Assembly: GCA_040255525.1 (NCBI GenBank)
Contig: JBDZVD010000023.1
Location: 7,184-71,183, forward strand
Reading direction: 5' to 3'
Length of the DNA: 64,000 nucleotides
Source: Rugosimonospora sp040255525
GTDB lineage: Bacteria > Actinomycetota > Actinomycetes > Mycobacteriales > Micromonosporaceae
Below the pieces are notes generated by a model. That model was given only the letters and a program-made list of their open reading frames with translations, was not told where the DNA came from and made no database searches. The position numbers were made by a program, and so were the translations under genes. Positions 31,589-40,765 of this stretch are shown piece by piece (within the stretch, counting starts at the first letter, position 1; each line of letters opens with the position of its first letter).

Positions 31589-31730
31589 TAGGTTCGGGCC
31601 GTGGAGTTCAGCGCGCAGCTGCGGGACGCGGTGCTGGCCGGCGACCTCGGTGTCCTTCCGGCTCTGGCGGCGCCCCATGGTCAGGCCCGGCGGCCGCTAC
31701 CGCATCGAATTCCACCCCGTGGGCACCTGA
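31589..31730 (+). pseudogene. small gene remnant with an intact leaderless promoter
   Basis: TAGGTT (31589-31594) lies six bases before GTG 31601, the same arrangement as in intact leaderless genes here. The frame starts VEFSAQLRDAVLAGDLGVLP and then deteriorates into Arg/Pro-rich sequence near 31680. A neighbouring frame ends RPGGRYRIEFHPVGT followed by a stop at 31730 and reads like a normal C-terminus. I infer a deletion plus frameshift joining the two ends of a former gene. The family is not recognised. Confidence 0.35.
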
Positions 31731-31895
31731 GCCCCCTGCTTCGCGCCCGGATCGGGTCCGCCGCCCGCCGTGGCACGAGCGTTGCCCGCCCCGGCCGATC
31801 ACCCAGCGTCCTCGCGGCGGCCGGAAGCGCGGACCGGCCGGGGCGTGGCCGCCTCCGGCGTGAGGCGGCGCACCCCGCGCGCACCGGCCGGCGGG

Positions 31896-32405
31896 TCAGG
31901 CCGGTGGCGTGTCCGCGTGGCGGGCGGCGAGGGCGTCGCGGAGGGCCAGCCGGTGCTTGCGGCGGATCTGGGCCTGGTGGAACGCCTCGTGGTCCTCGGC
32001 GGTCTCGGGAAGCACCGGCGGCACCGGGCGCGGGCTGCCCTGGTCGTCGACGGCGACCATGACCAGGTGGGAGGTGGCGACGGTGGTCGCCGGCACGGCG
32101 CGGTCCCAGCGGTCGGCGGTCACCGTCACGGCGACCTCCATCGAACTGCGCCCGGCCCAGGTGATCCGCGCGTGTACGTGCACGACGTCGCCGACGCGGA
32201 CGGCTTGCAGGAAGAGAGTTTCGTCCATGGCGGCGGTGACCGCGGGGCCGTCGGAGTGGCGGGCGGCGACGACTCCGGCGACGGAGTCGATGAGGTTGAG
32301 GATGCGCCCGCCGTGCACGGTGCCCATCAGATTGGTGTCATGCTGATCCATGATCTGCGACAGCGTCAGCTGTGATGCCGACGGTGGCCGGCCCGGTGCG
32401 CTCAT
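31896..32405 (-). CDS. acyl-CoA thioesterase (hotdog, YciA-like)
   Basis: A 169-residue hotdog thioesterase. The diagnostic helix is DTNLMGTVHGGRILNLIDSV, followed by AAMDETLFLQAVRVGDVVHV and the strand SHLVMVAVDDQG; the C-terminal HEAFHQAQIRRKHRL is typical of acyl-CoA hydrolases of this group. It would hydrolyse medium or long acyl-CoAs in the cytoplasm as a trimer of dimers. The ATG at 32405 is the only good start. It is divergent from the FhuF-like gene. Confidence 0.88.
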   Translation of the reverse strand: MSAPGRPPSASQLTLSQIMDQHDTNLMGTVHGGRILNLIDSVAGVVAARHSDGPAVTAAMDETLFLQAVRVGDVVHVHARITWAGRSSMEVAVTVTADRWDRAVPATTVATSHLVMVAVDDQGSPRPVPPVLPETAEDHEAFHQAQIRRKHRLALRDALAARHADTPPA

Positions 32406-32624
32406 CGAGGTCTGATCCGTTCCAGTGCGGAGGGCGGCGCCGGCAACGGCCGCGGCCGCGGTTGCGTACCGGACTCCCTCGTGCCTCGCCCGGCCCGGGC
32501 GGGTGAACCGGCGCCACCGGGACGATAGCCGACGTGGCCGTGGTCACCCGTGGCCGGGCGACCGGGAATGTGACGCGCTGCACGGCGCTTACCCGCTGGT
32601 CAGGCGACCCGTAGGGTGGAGGCC

Positions 32625-33449
32625 GTGTGTCCCGAGCCGCTGGCCCCGGAGGTCGACGCCGGACCGGCGCTGCGCGCCGCCGCGCGGATCGGCCCGTACT
32701 TCGCCTGGCAGCCGTGGCCGGAGCCGTGGCCGGAGCCGGAGCCGGGTGGGCCCGGCTGGCGGCCGCTGCGGCAGTTGACGGACGCCGGCGTGATCGCGGA
32801 GCGGGTCGACGCCGCGCGGCTGATCCTGGCCCAGATGTCCGGGCGCGGCCGCGCCGAGACCGGGGAGCGGGTGCTCGCCTCGATCGTCTTCCTCGGCCTG
32901 GCATCCCGGCTGCTGTCGCCGGTCCTGGCCGCCGCCGCGGTCGGGGAGGCTCTGCCGGTACCCGACGGGGAGCGGATGTGGTGGCGCCCGGTCGACGGAG
33001 GGCCGATCCCGATCGCGTACCGGGGGCTGGCCGCCGTGGACTGCGCCGGCCGCGACGCCGCCGCCGTCGCGTCCACCCTGACCCGCACCGCGACCCGCGG
33101 CCTGGTCGAACCGGTGCTCGACGCTTTCCGGCACCGGTTCGGCCTCTCGCCGCACGTGTTGTGGGGCAACGTGTCCTCGGCGCTCGGTGGCGCGGCCGGC
33201 ATGATCGCCGACACCGCGCCCGGTCACGCGGCGAGGGCGGCGGCCATCGTCGAGCGGGCGCTGTCCCGGCCCCCGCTGCGCGGCACCGCGACTCTGATCC
33301 GCCCCGATCCGCAGCGGCCGCGCTGGTTCCTGGTCCGCCGCAACTGCTGCCTGTACTACCGGATCCCGGGCGGAGGCACGTGCGGCGACTGCGTGCTGAC
33401 GCCGGAGCGGGTCCGGCGACAGCAGTGGCGGGCGATGCTCGACCGCTGA
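32625..33449 (+). CDS. FhuF-like (2Fe-2S)-binding protein
   Basis: A 274-residue protein. Its C-terminus contains NCCLYYRIPGGGTCGDCVL, an exact Cys-Cys-x10-Cys-x2-Cys pattern that binds the unusual 2Fe-2S cluster of ferric-siderophore reductase FhuF. The N-terminal part (LRAAARIGPYFAWQP, GERVLASIVFLGLASRLLSP) matches the alpha-helical FhuF-like scaffold in actinobacteria. It probably reduces ferric siderophores in the cytoplasm, though no transporter is nearby. GTG 32625 is chosen because TAGGGT (32612-32617) lies seven bases upstream; GTG 32616, inside that hexamer, would otherwise add three residues. Confidence 0.82.
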   Translation: MCPEPLAPEVDAGPALRAAARIGPYFAWQPWPEPWPEPEPGGPGWRPLRQLTDAGVIAERVDAARLILAQMSGRGRAETGERVLASIVFLGLASRLLSPVLAAAAVGEALPVPDGERMWWRPVDGGPIPIAYRGLAAVDCAGRDAAAVASTLTRTATRGLVEPVLDAFRHRFGLSPHVLWGNVSSALGGAAGMIADTAPGHAARAAAIVERALSRPPLRGTATLIRPDPQRPRWFLVRRNCCLYYRIPGGGTCGDCVLTPERVRRQQWRAMLDR

Positions 33450-33627
33450 CCGGCGGCCGCACCGGCACCCGGCGGCCCGGTCTGCGTGGCGCGGCATGTT
33501 TCGGCCGGCGGATGAACCCCGGCGCCGCTCGTTCGCGGGTCCACGCCACCGCCGGCCCGGACGCTGGCCGCGCCGGCCCGGCTGAGTGCGCTGGGCCCGC
33601 GTCCGCGATCTCAGCTCGCCGGTACGC

Positions 33628-34716
33628 TCAGGACGCCACCCGGTACCTGTCGGCCTCCCCGCGGCGCAGCGCCAGCCCGTTGCCGGGGCGCTCGCGGTCG
33701 ACGGTGACGCTGCCCCCGGTCGCGGGCAGGGCGCCGTCGAAGATGAGGTTCTCGATCCGCACGTGGTCGTGGAACCACTCGAGGTGGCGCAGGTTCGGCA
33801 CGGCGGCGGCGACGGCCAGATGCTGGTGCGGCGCGGTGTGCCCGGACACCTGCAGGCCGTGCGCGGCGGCGACGGCGGCGGCGCGGAGGAACTCGGTGAT
33901 GCCGCCGCAGCGGGTGACGTCGACCTGCAGGCAGTCCACGTACGGCGCCATGCGGGCGAAGTAGGTCAGGTCGTAGCCGTACTCGCCGGCGGTGACATCG
34001 CAGGTCACCGCCGCGCCAACCACACCGAGCCCGGCCAGGTCGTCGGAGGAGACCGGCTCCTCGAACCAGTCGACCCGCAGGTCGGCGGCCCGCCGGGCGA
34101 CCCGGATGGCCTGCTTGCGGGTGTAGCCGCCGTTGGCGTCGACGAACAACTCGGCGTTGTCGCCGATGGTTCGCCGGGCGGCGGCCATCCGGGCCAGGTC
34201 ACGGCCCGGGTTCGTGCCCCACGACTCACCGATCTTGATCTTCACGCGCGGGATGCCCTCGTCGTGGACCCAGGTGGACAGCTGGCGGTGCTGCTGCTTC
34301 TCGTCGTAGGTGGTGAATCCGCCGCTGCCGTAGACCGGCACGGCGGCGCGGGCGGCACCGAGCAGCCGGGCCAGGGACTGGTTGTGCAGGCGTGCCTTGA
34401 GGTCCCACAGCGCGCAGTCCACGGCGGACAGCGCCATCCCGGCCGCGCCGGGACGGCCGGTGTTGCGCAGCCGCCGGTTCATCGCCATCCACGCGGCCGG
34501 GACGTCGTCCGGGCTCTGCTCGCGCACCGCCGGCAGGAGCAGGTCCCGGATCAGGCCGGCGATGGCCGCTGGGCCGTAGGTGTAGCCGATCCCGGTGGCG
34601 CCGTCGCCGGTGGCTTCGACGAGGACGAGCGTCGTGCTGTCCCAGCTCAGCGTCCCGTCGGCCTCGGGCGCGTCGGTGGGGAACCGGTACGCCGAGACCT
34701 GAAGGTCGATGCTCAC
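33628..34716 (-). CDS. mandelate racemase/muconate-lactonizing family enzyme
   Basis: A 362-residue enolase-superfamily enzyme. The KxK base motif is VKIKIGESWG, metal ligands are Asp in LFVDANGGY, Glu in DWFEEPVSS and Glu in TAGEYGYD, and the second base is His in VSGHTAPHQH with its partner Asp in LQVDVTRCGG. The Lys plus His/Asp dyad places it in the mandelate racemase subgroup, which is rich in acid-sugar dehydratases; the substrate is unknown. The start is GTG 34716, with GGAG-rich sequence directly upstream. It is divergent from the ThDP enzyme operon across 262 bp. Confidence 0.88.
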   Translation of the reverse strand: MSIDLQVSAYRFPTDAPEADGTLSWDSTTLVLVEATGDGATGIGYTYGPAAIAGLIRDLLLPAVREQSPDDVPAAWMAMNRRLRNTGRPGAAGMALSAVDCALWDLKARLHNQSLARLLGAARAAVPVYGSGGFTTYDEKQQHRQLSTWVHDEGIPRVKIKIGESWGTNPGRDLARMAAARRTIGDNAELFVDANGGYTRKQAIRVARRAADLRVDWFEEPVSSDDLAGLGVVGAAVTCDVTAGEYGYDLTYFARMAPYVDCLQVDVTRCGGITEFLRAAAVAAAHGLQVSGHTAPHQHLAVAAAVPNLRHLEWFHDHVRIENLIFDGALPATGGSVTVDRERPGNGLALRRGEADRYRVAS

Positions 34717-34978
34717 CTCCGCGCTCCCTCCCGAGCAGGCTCGTTCTCCTTCGAGCGCTACCCGGTCGCCGCCCGGGACAAACGTCGCGCCACGCCGCCG
34801 GCGTCTGGGCCGTGCCGGCCGATCGCCAAGCGGTGGTCCGGGCAGGGCGGCGCGGTATCGGGCACGGTCCCGGTCGCCGGCTACCCGCCCGCCGGATCAG
34901 CCAAACCACGCGCACCGATGTGAGAAATCGACCGGGTTCGCCGTGATTGGTGGAGCAACCGGTCGGGTACCCGGCGCC

Positions 34979-36748
34979 ATGACTGCGATCGTATCTGAAG
35001 CTTTGATCGCCCGGCTGGCCGAATGGGGTGTGGACACCGTCTTCGGCCTGCCCGGCGACGGCATCAACGGGATCATGGAAGGGCTGCGGCGCAACCAGGA
35101 CAAGGTCCGGTTCGTTCTGGTGCACCACGAAGAGGCGGCGGCCTTCATGGCCACCGCGCACGCCAAGGCGACCGGCCGCGTCGGTGTCTGCCTGGCCACC
35201 TCCGGTCCGGGCGGCATCCACCTGGCCAACGGCCTCTACGACGCCAAGCTGGACCACGCCCCCGTGCTGGCCATCACCGGCATGCAGGAGACCAGCGTGC
35301 TGGGCACCGGGTACCAGCAGGAGGTCCACCTGGACCGGCTGTACGAGGACGTCGCCGAGTACAACGAGATGGTCACCAACCCGGCCCAGCTGCCTGGCCT
35401 GGTCGACCTGGCCGTCCGCACCGCGTACGCCCGCCGGGGGGTGGCGCACCTGACCATCCCCAACGACATCCAGGTCGCCGACGCGGGCAAGAACCCGTGG
35501 CCGACCGTCGCCCCGGCGCACGCCCCGGCCACCGCACCGGTGTACCTGTCCCCGCCGGTACGCCCGCGCGAGGAGGACCTGCACGCCGCCGCCGAGGTGC
35601 TCAACCGCGGCGAGCGGATCGCGATCCTCGCCGGGATCGGGGCGCGGGGCGCCGGTGCGCTGGTCGAGCGGGTCGCCGAGGTGCTGGGCGCGCCGGTCAT
35701 CAAGACGCTGTCGGGCAAGATGGTCATCCCCGACGACTCGCCGTACGCCACCGGCGGCATCGGCCTGCTGGGCACGGCGCCCAGCGCCGAACTGGTCGAC
35801 GACATCGACACACTGCTGATGCTCGGCACCAACTTCCCGTACACCAAGCACCTGCCCGAGCCCGGCAAGGTCGCGGTCGTGCAGATCGACACGGACGCCG
35901 CCCGCATCGGCTCCCGGATGCCCACCGACGTGCCGCTGGTCGGCGACGTGGCGGCCAGCCTCACCGACCTCCTCCCGCTGCTGCGCCGCCGCGAGGACCG
36001 CGCGCACCTGACGAAGTACCAGGAGAAGATGAGCGACTGGCGGTCGAAGATGGCGGCGCTGGAGTCGCCGGACCGCGCCCCGATCGCGCCGCAGTACCTG
36101 GCCCACGTGCTCGACGAGCTGTGCACCGACGACGCCGTGATGACCTGCGACTCCGGGACCATCGCGACGTGGGCCGCCCGGCACTGGAACATCCGCGGCG
36201 GGCGGGAGTTCTACCTGTCCGGCAACCTCGCCACCATGGCGCCCGGGCTGCCGTACGCCATCGGCATCCAGCACGCGTACCCGGGCCGCCAGGTGGTGGC
36301 GTTCATCGGCGACGGCGGCTTCGCCATGCTGATGGCCGAGTTCCACACCGCGGTGTGGCACGGGCTGCCGGTCAAGGTCGTCATCAACGACAACGCCGGT
36401 CTGGGCCAGATCCTGTGGGAGCAGATGGTGCTGGGCTACCCCGAGCACGGGGTGCGCTTCGGCGATCCGCAGCCGGACTACGCCGGCTGGGCACGGTCGG
36501 CCGGCGGGTACGGCGTGCGGGTGGAGAAGGCGGCCGAGCTGCCCGACGCGCTAGCGACCGCGTTCGCTGTGGACGGGCCGGCGCTGGTGGACGTGGCGGT
36601 GGATCCGAACGAGCCGCCGATGCCCGGAAAGGTCACCTACGAGCAGGCCAAGAAGTTCACCGCGGCGTTCCTGCGCGGCCAGCCGCACAAGTCGGCCATC
36701 GCCACCACCCTGTTCAAGGACCGCATCCAGCAGCTGAAGGACCACTGA
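34979..36748 (+). CDS. thiamine-diphosphate-dependent enzyme (pyruvate oxidase/dehydrogenase-like)
   Basis: A 589-residue three-domain ThDP enzyme of the PoxB/acetolactate-synthase group. The catalytic Glu lies in LVHHEEAAAFMA of the Pyr domain, the central FAD-type domain includes AILAGIGARGAGALV, and the PP domain has the ThDP-Mg motif GDGGFAMLMAEFHTAV ending in VVINDNAGLGQI. The overall pattern resembles PoxB-type pyruvate:quinone oxidoreductase, but oxidase, decarboxylase or synthase activity cannot be separated. Its TGA overlaps the ATG of the next gene by one base, so the two are translationally coupled. The start follows a CGGGTACCCG palindrome. Confidence 0.87.
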   Translation: MTAIVSEALIARLAEWGVDTVFGLPGDGINGIMEGLRRNQDKVRFVLVHHEEAAAFMATAHAKATGRVGVCLATSGPGGIHLANGLYDAKLDHAPVLAITGMQETSVLGTGYQQEVHLDRLYEDVAEYNEMVTNPAQLPGLVDLAVRTAYARRGVAHLTIPNDIQVADAGKNPWPTVAPAHAPATAPVYLSPPVRPREEDLHAAAEVLNRGERIAILAGIGARGAGALVERVAEVLGAPVIKTLSGKMVIPDDSPYATGGIGLLGTAPSAELVDDIDTLLMLGTNFPYTKHLPEPGKVAVVQIDTDAARIGSRMPTDVPLVGDVAASLTDLLPLLRRREDRAHLTKYQEKMSDWRSKMAALESPDRAPIAPQYLAHVLDELCTDDAVMTCDSGTIATWAARHWNIRGGREFYLSGNLATMAPGLPYAIGIQHAYPGRQVVAFIGDGGFAMLMAEFHTAVWHGLPVKVVINDNAGLGQILWEQMVLGYPEHGVRFGDPQPDYAGWARSAGGYGVRVEKAAELPDALATAFAVDGPALVDVAVDPNEPPMPGKVTYEQAKKFTAAFLRGQPHKSAIATTLFKDRIQQLKDH

Positions 36749-39700
36749 TGGCGGCCGTCACGGTGCCCGTTCCCCTTCCCGGCCGGTCCGGTTCGGCGCG
36801 TCCGGCGCCGCGCGACCTGCCCGAGCAGTCTGCCGGCAAGCCGGGCGGGGCCGGGGGAGTCGAGCCTGTCGAGCTGGCGAAGGCGTTGCGGGAGGCGGTG
36901 CGCGGCGAGGTCCGGTTCGACCTCGGTACCCGCGCCGCGTACTCCACCGACGCGTCCAACTACCGTCAGGTGCCGATCGGGGTGGTCATCCCGCGCGACC
37001 TCGACGACGTGGTGGCCGCGGTCGCGGTGTGCCGCCGCTACGACGCGCCGGTCTTCTCCCGCGGCGGCGGCACGAGCCTCGGCGGCCAGTGCACCAACGC
37101 CGCGGTCATGCTGGACATGGCCAAGTACGTCAACGCCGTCGAGTCCGTCAACCCGGACAACCGCACGGCGGTGGTGCAGGCCGGCATCGTCCTGGACGAA
37201 CTGAACAAGGCTTCGCGCCAGCACGGTCTGGTGTTCGGGCCCAAGCCGGCCACGCACAACCACTGCACGATCGGCGGCATGCTGGGCAACAACTCCTGCG
37301 GATCGACGGCGCAGTGGAGCGGCACCACCGCCGCGAACGTGCGGCGGATGGAGGTGCTGACCTACGACGGGGTACGGATGTGGGTCGGCCCGACCAGCGA
37401 CGAACAGTACCGGCGGATCCTGGACGAGGGCGGCCGGCGGGCCGAGATCTACCGGCAGGTCCGCGACCTCCGCGACCGGTACCTCGGGCAGATCCGCACC
37501 CGCTACCCGCGGCTGCCGCGCCGCATCTCCGGATACAACCTGCCTGAGCTGTTGCCGGAGAACGGGTTCAACCTCGCCCGCGCGCTGGTCGGTTCGGAGT
37601 CGACGTGCGTGACGATCCTGCGCGCCGAGCTGGACCTGCTGCCCGAGCCGACCCACGTGGCGCTGCTGCTGGCCGGCTACGACGACATCGCCTCGGCCGC
37701 CGACCGGGTGCCGCTGGTCAACGAACACCAGCCGTACATCCTGGAAGGGCTGGACAGCAAGCTCATCGAGTACGAGCGGGACCGCCGGATGAACACCGTG
37801 GCCCTGCACGAACTGCCGCCGGCCGGCGCCTGGTTGATGGTGAAACTGGCCGGCGACAGCGATGAGCAGGCCCGGACCCGCGCCGAGCGGCTGCGCGAGG
37901 CGCTGGAGAAGGAGGGGAGCCTGCGCACCCACCGGTTGCTGACCGACTCCGGGCACCAGGCCGAACTGGACTCGGTACGGGAGGCGGCACTGGGCGCCAC
38001 GGCCCGGGTACCGGGCATGGCCGACACCTGGCCCGGCTGGGAGGACTCCGCGGTACCCCCGGAGCGGGTCGGCGACTACCTGCGCGACCTGACCCGGCTG
38101 CTCGACGAGTACGGGTACGGCGCGGCGTCGCTGTACGGGCACCTCGGCCACGGCTGCGTGCACACCAGCATCCCGTTCGACCTGGTCACCGCGGCCGGCG
38201 TCGCCGACTTCCGGTCGTTCGTCACCCGGGCCGCGCACCTGGTCGTCTCTCACGGCGGTTCGCTGTCCGGGGAGCACGGCGACGGCCAGGCACGCGGCGA
38301 GCTGCTGCCCATCATGTACGGCGACGAGCTGGTGCGCGCGTTCGGCGAGTTCAAGGCCGTCTTCGACCCGGACGGGCGGATGAACCCCGGCAAGGTGGTC
38401 GATCCCAACCCGCTGGACGGGCAGCTGCGGCTGGGTACCGACTACGCGCCGCCGGTACAGCGCACGCACTTCGAGTTCCCCGACGACGGAGGGTTCACCG
38501 GCGTGCCCACCCGGTGCTTCGGCGTCGGCGCGTGCCGCCGCCACGACAGCGAAACCGGCGTGATGTGCCCGAGCTACATGGTCACCCGCGAGGAGCAGCA
38601 CTCCACCCGCGGCCGGATGCGGCTGCTGTTCGAGATGATGCGCGGCGAGACGGTCCGCGACGGCTGGCGCAGCCGGGAGGTTCACGAGGCTCTCGACCTG
38701 TGCCTGGCCTGCAAGGGCTGCAAGAGTGACTGCCCGGTCAGCGTGGACATGGCCACGTACAAGGCCGAGTTCCTGTCGCATCACCACGCCGGGCGGATCC
38801 GGCCGAGGGCGCATTACTCGCTGGGCTGGCTGCCGCTGTGGGCGCGGCTGGCGGCGCCCGCGCCGTGGGCGGCCAACCTGGCCACCCACGCGCCCGGCCT
38901 CGGCCGCGTGGCCAAGTGGGCGGCGGGCGTCGACCCGCAACGCGACGTGCCGCGCTTCGCCCCGCGCCGGTTCACCGACGCGTTTCGCCGGCGGGGCAGC
39001 CGGGGCAGCGGCCGGCGCGGCCGCGTCGTGTTGTGGCCGGACACGTTCAGTAACGCGTTCGACCCGCGCATCCTGGCCGCCGCGGTGAGCGCGCTGGAGG
39101 CGGCCGGGTACCGGGTGGTGGTACCGGAGGGTACGGTCTGCTGCGGGCTGACCTGGATCTCCACGGGGCAGTTGGACCTCGCGCAGCGGGTGCTGCGGCG
39201 TACGCTGCGCACGCTGGCGCCGCTGCTGCGCGCGGGGTTGCCCGTGGTGGGGCTGGAGCCCAGCTGCACGTCGGTGCTGCGCGACGACGCGGTCAGGTTG
39301 CTGGGCACCGGTGACCTGGACGCGGTGCGGCTGCGCGAGCAGACCAGGACGTTCGCCGAGCTGCTCGACGAGGACGCGCCGGACTTCGCGCCGCGGTTGC
39401 CGGAGTGCAACGGCGAGCAGCCCCGGGCGATCGTCCAGACGCACTGCCACCAGCACGCCACCCTGGGCGACCAGGCGGATCGCCGGGTCATGGACCGGAT
39501 CGGGCTGCGCGCCCGGGTCCTCGACTCGGGGTGCTGCGGCCTGGCCGGTGACTTCGGCATGACGCCGGACCACCGGGACGTGTCGCTGGCCTGTGCCGAA
39601 CGGGTACTGCTTCCGGAGGTGCGCGACGCCGACCGGGACACCCTGATCCTGGCCGACGGGTTTTCCTGCCGTACCCAGATCCGCGAGGCGGGTACCTGGC

Positions 39701-39813
39701 GAAAGGCGCGGCACCTGGCCGAGGTGGTGGCCGCCGCCGTCAACGCGCAGCGGTCCGGTTGGTCCGCGTCCGATGGCGGCGGCGCGACAGGCAACGCGAC
39801 GAACGGACAGTGA
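36748..39813 (+). CDS. FAD-linked oxidase/4Fe-4S/CCG-domain fusion (D-lactate or glycolate dehydrogenase-like)
   Basis: A 1021-residue fusion. A PCMH-type FAD domain (about 55-240) contains FSRGGGTSLGGQCTNAAVM and HCTIGGMLGNNSCGS. The FAD-oxidase C domain (about 260-560) ends SGEHGDGQARGELLP and PDGRMNPGKVVDP. A ferredoxin-like domain (about 585-690) has two Cys clusters, including CLACKGCKSDCP. A GlpC-like CCG domain (about 750-1000) has TVCCGLTWIS and DSGCCGLAGDFGM. It resembles membrane-associated D-2-hydroxyacid dehydrogenases passing electrons to quinones. It is coupled by stop/start overlap to the ThDP enzyme, which suggests a pyruvate/lactate/glycolate interconversion role; this is inference. 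Confidence 0.88.
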   Translation: MAAVTVPVPLPGRSGSARPAPRDLPEQSAGKPGGAGGVEPVELAKALREAVRGEVRFDLGTRAAYSTDASNYRQVPIGVVIPRDLDDVVAAVAVCRRYDAPVFSRGGGTSLGGQCTNAAVMLDMAKYVNAVESVNPDNRTAVVQAGIVLDELNKASRQHGLVFGPKPATHNHCTIGGMLGNNSCGSTAQWSGTTAANVRRMEVLTYDGVRMWVGPTSDEQYRRILDEGGRRAEIYRQVRDLRDRYLGQIRTRYPRLPRRISGYNLPELLPENGFNLARALVGSESTCVTILRAELDLLPEPTHVALLLAGYDDIASAADRVPLVNEHQPYILEGLDSKLIEYERDRRMNTVALHELPPAGAWLMVKLAGDSDEQARTRAERLREALEKEGSLRTHRLLTDSGHQAELDSVREAALGATARVPGMADTWPGWEDSAVPPERVGDYLRDLTRLLDEYGYGAASLYGHLGHGCVHTSIPFDLVTAAGVADFRSFVTRAAHLVVSHGGSLSGEHGDGQARGELLPIMYGDELVRAFGEFKAVFDPDGRMNPGKVVDPNPLDGQLRLGTDYAPPVQRTHFEFPDDGGFTGVPTRCFGVGACRRHDSETGVMCPSYMVTREEQHSTRGRMRLLFEMMRGETVRDGWRSREVHEALDLCLACKGCKSDCPVSVDMATYKAEFLSHHHAGRIRPRAHYSLGWLPLWARLAAPAPWAANLATHAPGLGRVAKWAAGVDPQRDVPRFAPRRFTDAFRRRGSRGSGRRGRVVLWPDTFSNAFDPRILAAAVSALEAAGYRVVVPEGTVCCGLTWISTGQLDLAQRVLRRTLRTLAPLLRAGLPVVGLEPSCTSVLRDDAVRLLGTGDLDAVRLREQTRTFAELLDEDAPDFAPRLPECNGEQPRAIVQTHCHQHATLGDQADRRVMDRIGLRARVLDSGCCGLAGDFGMTPDHRDVSLACAERVLLPEVRDADRDTLILADGFSCRTQIREAGTWRKARHLAEVVAAAVNAQRSGWSASDGGGATGNATNGQ

Positions 39814-39827
39814 AAGGAGTGCCAGAG

Positions 39828-40154
39828 ATGCCGCAGCGGCAGTGGAGCGCCAAGCGCGAGCGCCAGTACGAACACGTCAAGGACAGTGTGAAGCGGCGCG
39901 GCCGGTCCGAGGACGTGGCCGAGGAGATCGCGGCGCGCACGGTGAACAAGGAGCGCGCACGCGCGGGCGAGTCGAAGACCGCCAGCCGCACCTCCACGAA
40001 GGACATCTCCGCAAGCCGCCGGGGCGGCCTGCGTTCCCACGCCGGATCGGGCGGGCGCACCCGCGACCAGCTGTACGAGGAAGCCAAGCGCCGCAACGTC
40101 AAGGGCCGTTCGCAGATGTCCAAGGCGCAGCTGGAAAAGGCCGTGGGGCGGTAG
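39828..40154 (+). CDS. small basic protein with Rho_N-like C-terminal motif
   Basis: A 108-residue, very Lys/Arg-rich protein. The N-terminal half (QWSAKRERQYEHVKDSVKRR, then SEDVAEEIAARTVNKERARA) is a short conserved module often labelled plasmid stabilisation protein in databases. The C-terminus TRDQLYEEAKRRNVKGRSQM followed by SKAQLEKAV is like the Rho termination factor N-terminal/SAP fold. A nucleic-acid-binding role is plausible. The ATG at 39828 has AAAGGAG upstream. It starts 15 bases after the FAD/Fe-S gene, so it is the third gene of that operon. Confidence 0.75.
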   Translation: MPQRQWSAKRERQYEHVKDSVKRRGRSEDVAEEIAARTVNKERARAGESKTASRTSTKDISASRRGGLRSHAGSGGRTRDQLYEEAKRRNVKGRSQMSKAQLEKAVGR

Positions 40155-40173
40155 GCGATCTCGTCGAACGGGC

Positions 40174-40344
40174 TCACCCGTCGCCTGGACGGTGCTGGGT
40201 GCGGCCGCCGCGCGGACCGAACGGATCGGGCTGCGCGGGTGTCAGGCGCCGGACCGCGAGGATGGCGACGTCGCCGGTCGGGTGGTCGGGCAGCAGCCTG
40301 GTGGTGGCGTGGGCGCACAGTTCGGTGTACAGACCGGTCGGCCT
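40174..40344 (-). pseudogene. C-terminal remnant of a SpoIIE/PP2C-type phosphatase
   Basis: Downstream of the HATPase gene and on its strand, one frame reads GLYTELCAHATTRLLPDHPT, then GDVAILAVRRLTPAQP and a stop at 40174. This looks like the end of an RsbU/SpoIIE phosphatase, where a (D)DVAxLxVR strand closes the domain. There is no start codon or catalytic core. It suggests that a kinase-phosphatase pair once existed on this strand and that the phosphatase has been deleted. Confidence 0.45.
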
Positions 40345-40354
40345 GGGAAAGCGA

Positions 40355-40765
40355 TCAGGCGAGGGCCATGACCAGCCGGATCAGCGTGCCACCGCCGCCG
40401 GTGCGCAGGTGCACTTCGTCGCACAGCTGGTTGGCCAGCCACAGGCCCCGGCCGTGCGTGGCTTCCGGCTCGGGCAGCCTCGCGGTGACCCCCGCGGGGA
40501 TGCCCGGCCCGGCGTCCCGGACCTCGATGACGACCTTGGCGTCCTCCACCTGGATCGTGACGCCGGCCTCGCCGCCACCGTGCTGGATCGCGTTGGTGGC
40601 GATCTCGTTCACCGCCAGTGTGAGCCGCGCCACTCGGTCGGAATTGAGTCCGGCGAGACTCGTGATTCGGGCGACCACGTGGCGTACCCGATCAAGATCA
40701 GTCGCGGTGAGTCGCCGCAGAGTTACAGGCGGTGGCTCCTGCTCGTTCGCGCTGCCCGATGCCAC
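40355..40765 (-). CDS. anti-sigma factor kinase-like HATPase (RsbW-like)
   Basis: A 136-residue GHKL ATPase: N-box LTLAVNEIATNAIQHGGGEA, G1 box VEVRDAGPGIP-like (VIEVRDAGPGIPAGVTARLP), G2 box THGRGLWLANQLCD and GGGGTLIRLVM. Such proteins phosphorylate STAS antagonists and bind sigma factors or other partners. The divergent STAS gene 167 bp away is its natural partner. The GTG at 40765 is used because GGAGGAGG precedes it, although ten bases away; an in-frame ATG further upstream exists. Confidence 0.85.
   Translation of the reverse strand: MASGSANEQEPPPVTLRRLTATDLDRVRHVVARITSLAGLNSDRVARLTLAVNEIATNAIQHGGGEAGVTIQVEDAKVVIEVRDAGPGIPAGVTARLPEPEATHGRGLWLANQLCDEVHLRTGGGGTLIRLVMALA

Noticed and set aside
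34226..36448. A 740-codon antisense frame to the ThDP enzyme that joins the enolase-superfamily region
   Set aside because: The middle is out of frame with respect to the real enzymes on both sides; shadow coding.
36637..39714. A frame of over 1000 codons antisense to the FAD/Fe-S gene
   Set aside because: Low-complexity Gln/Val/Arg composition and no start signals; the sense strand carries all expected FAD, Fe-S and CCG motifs.
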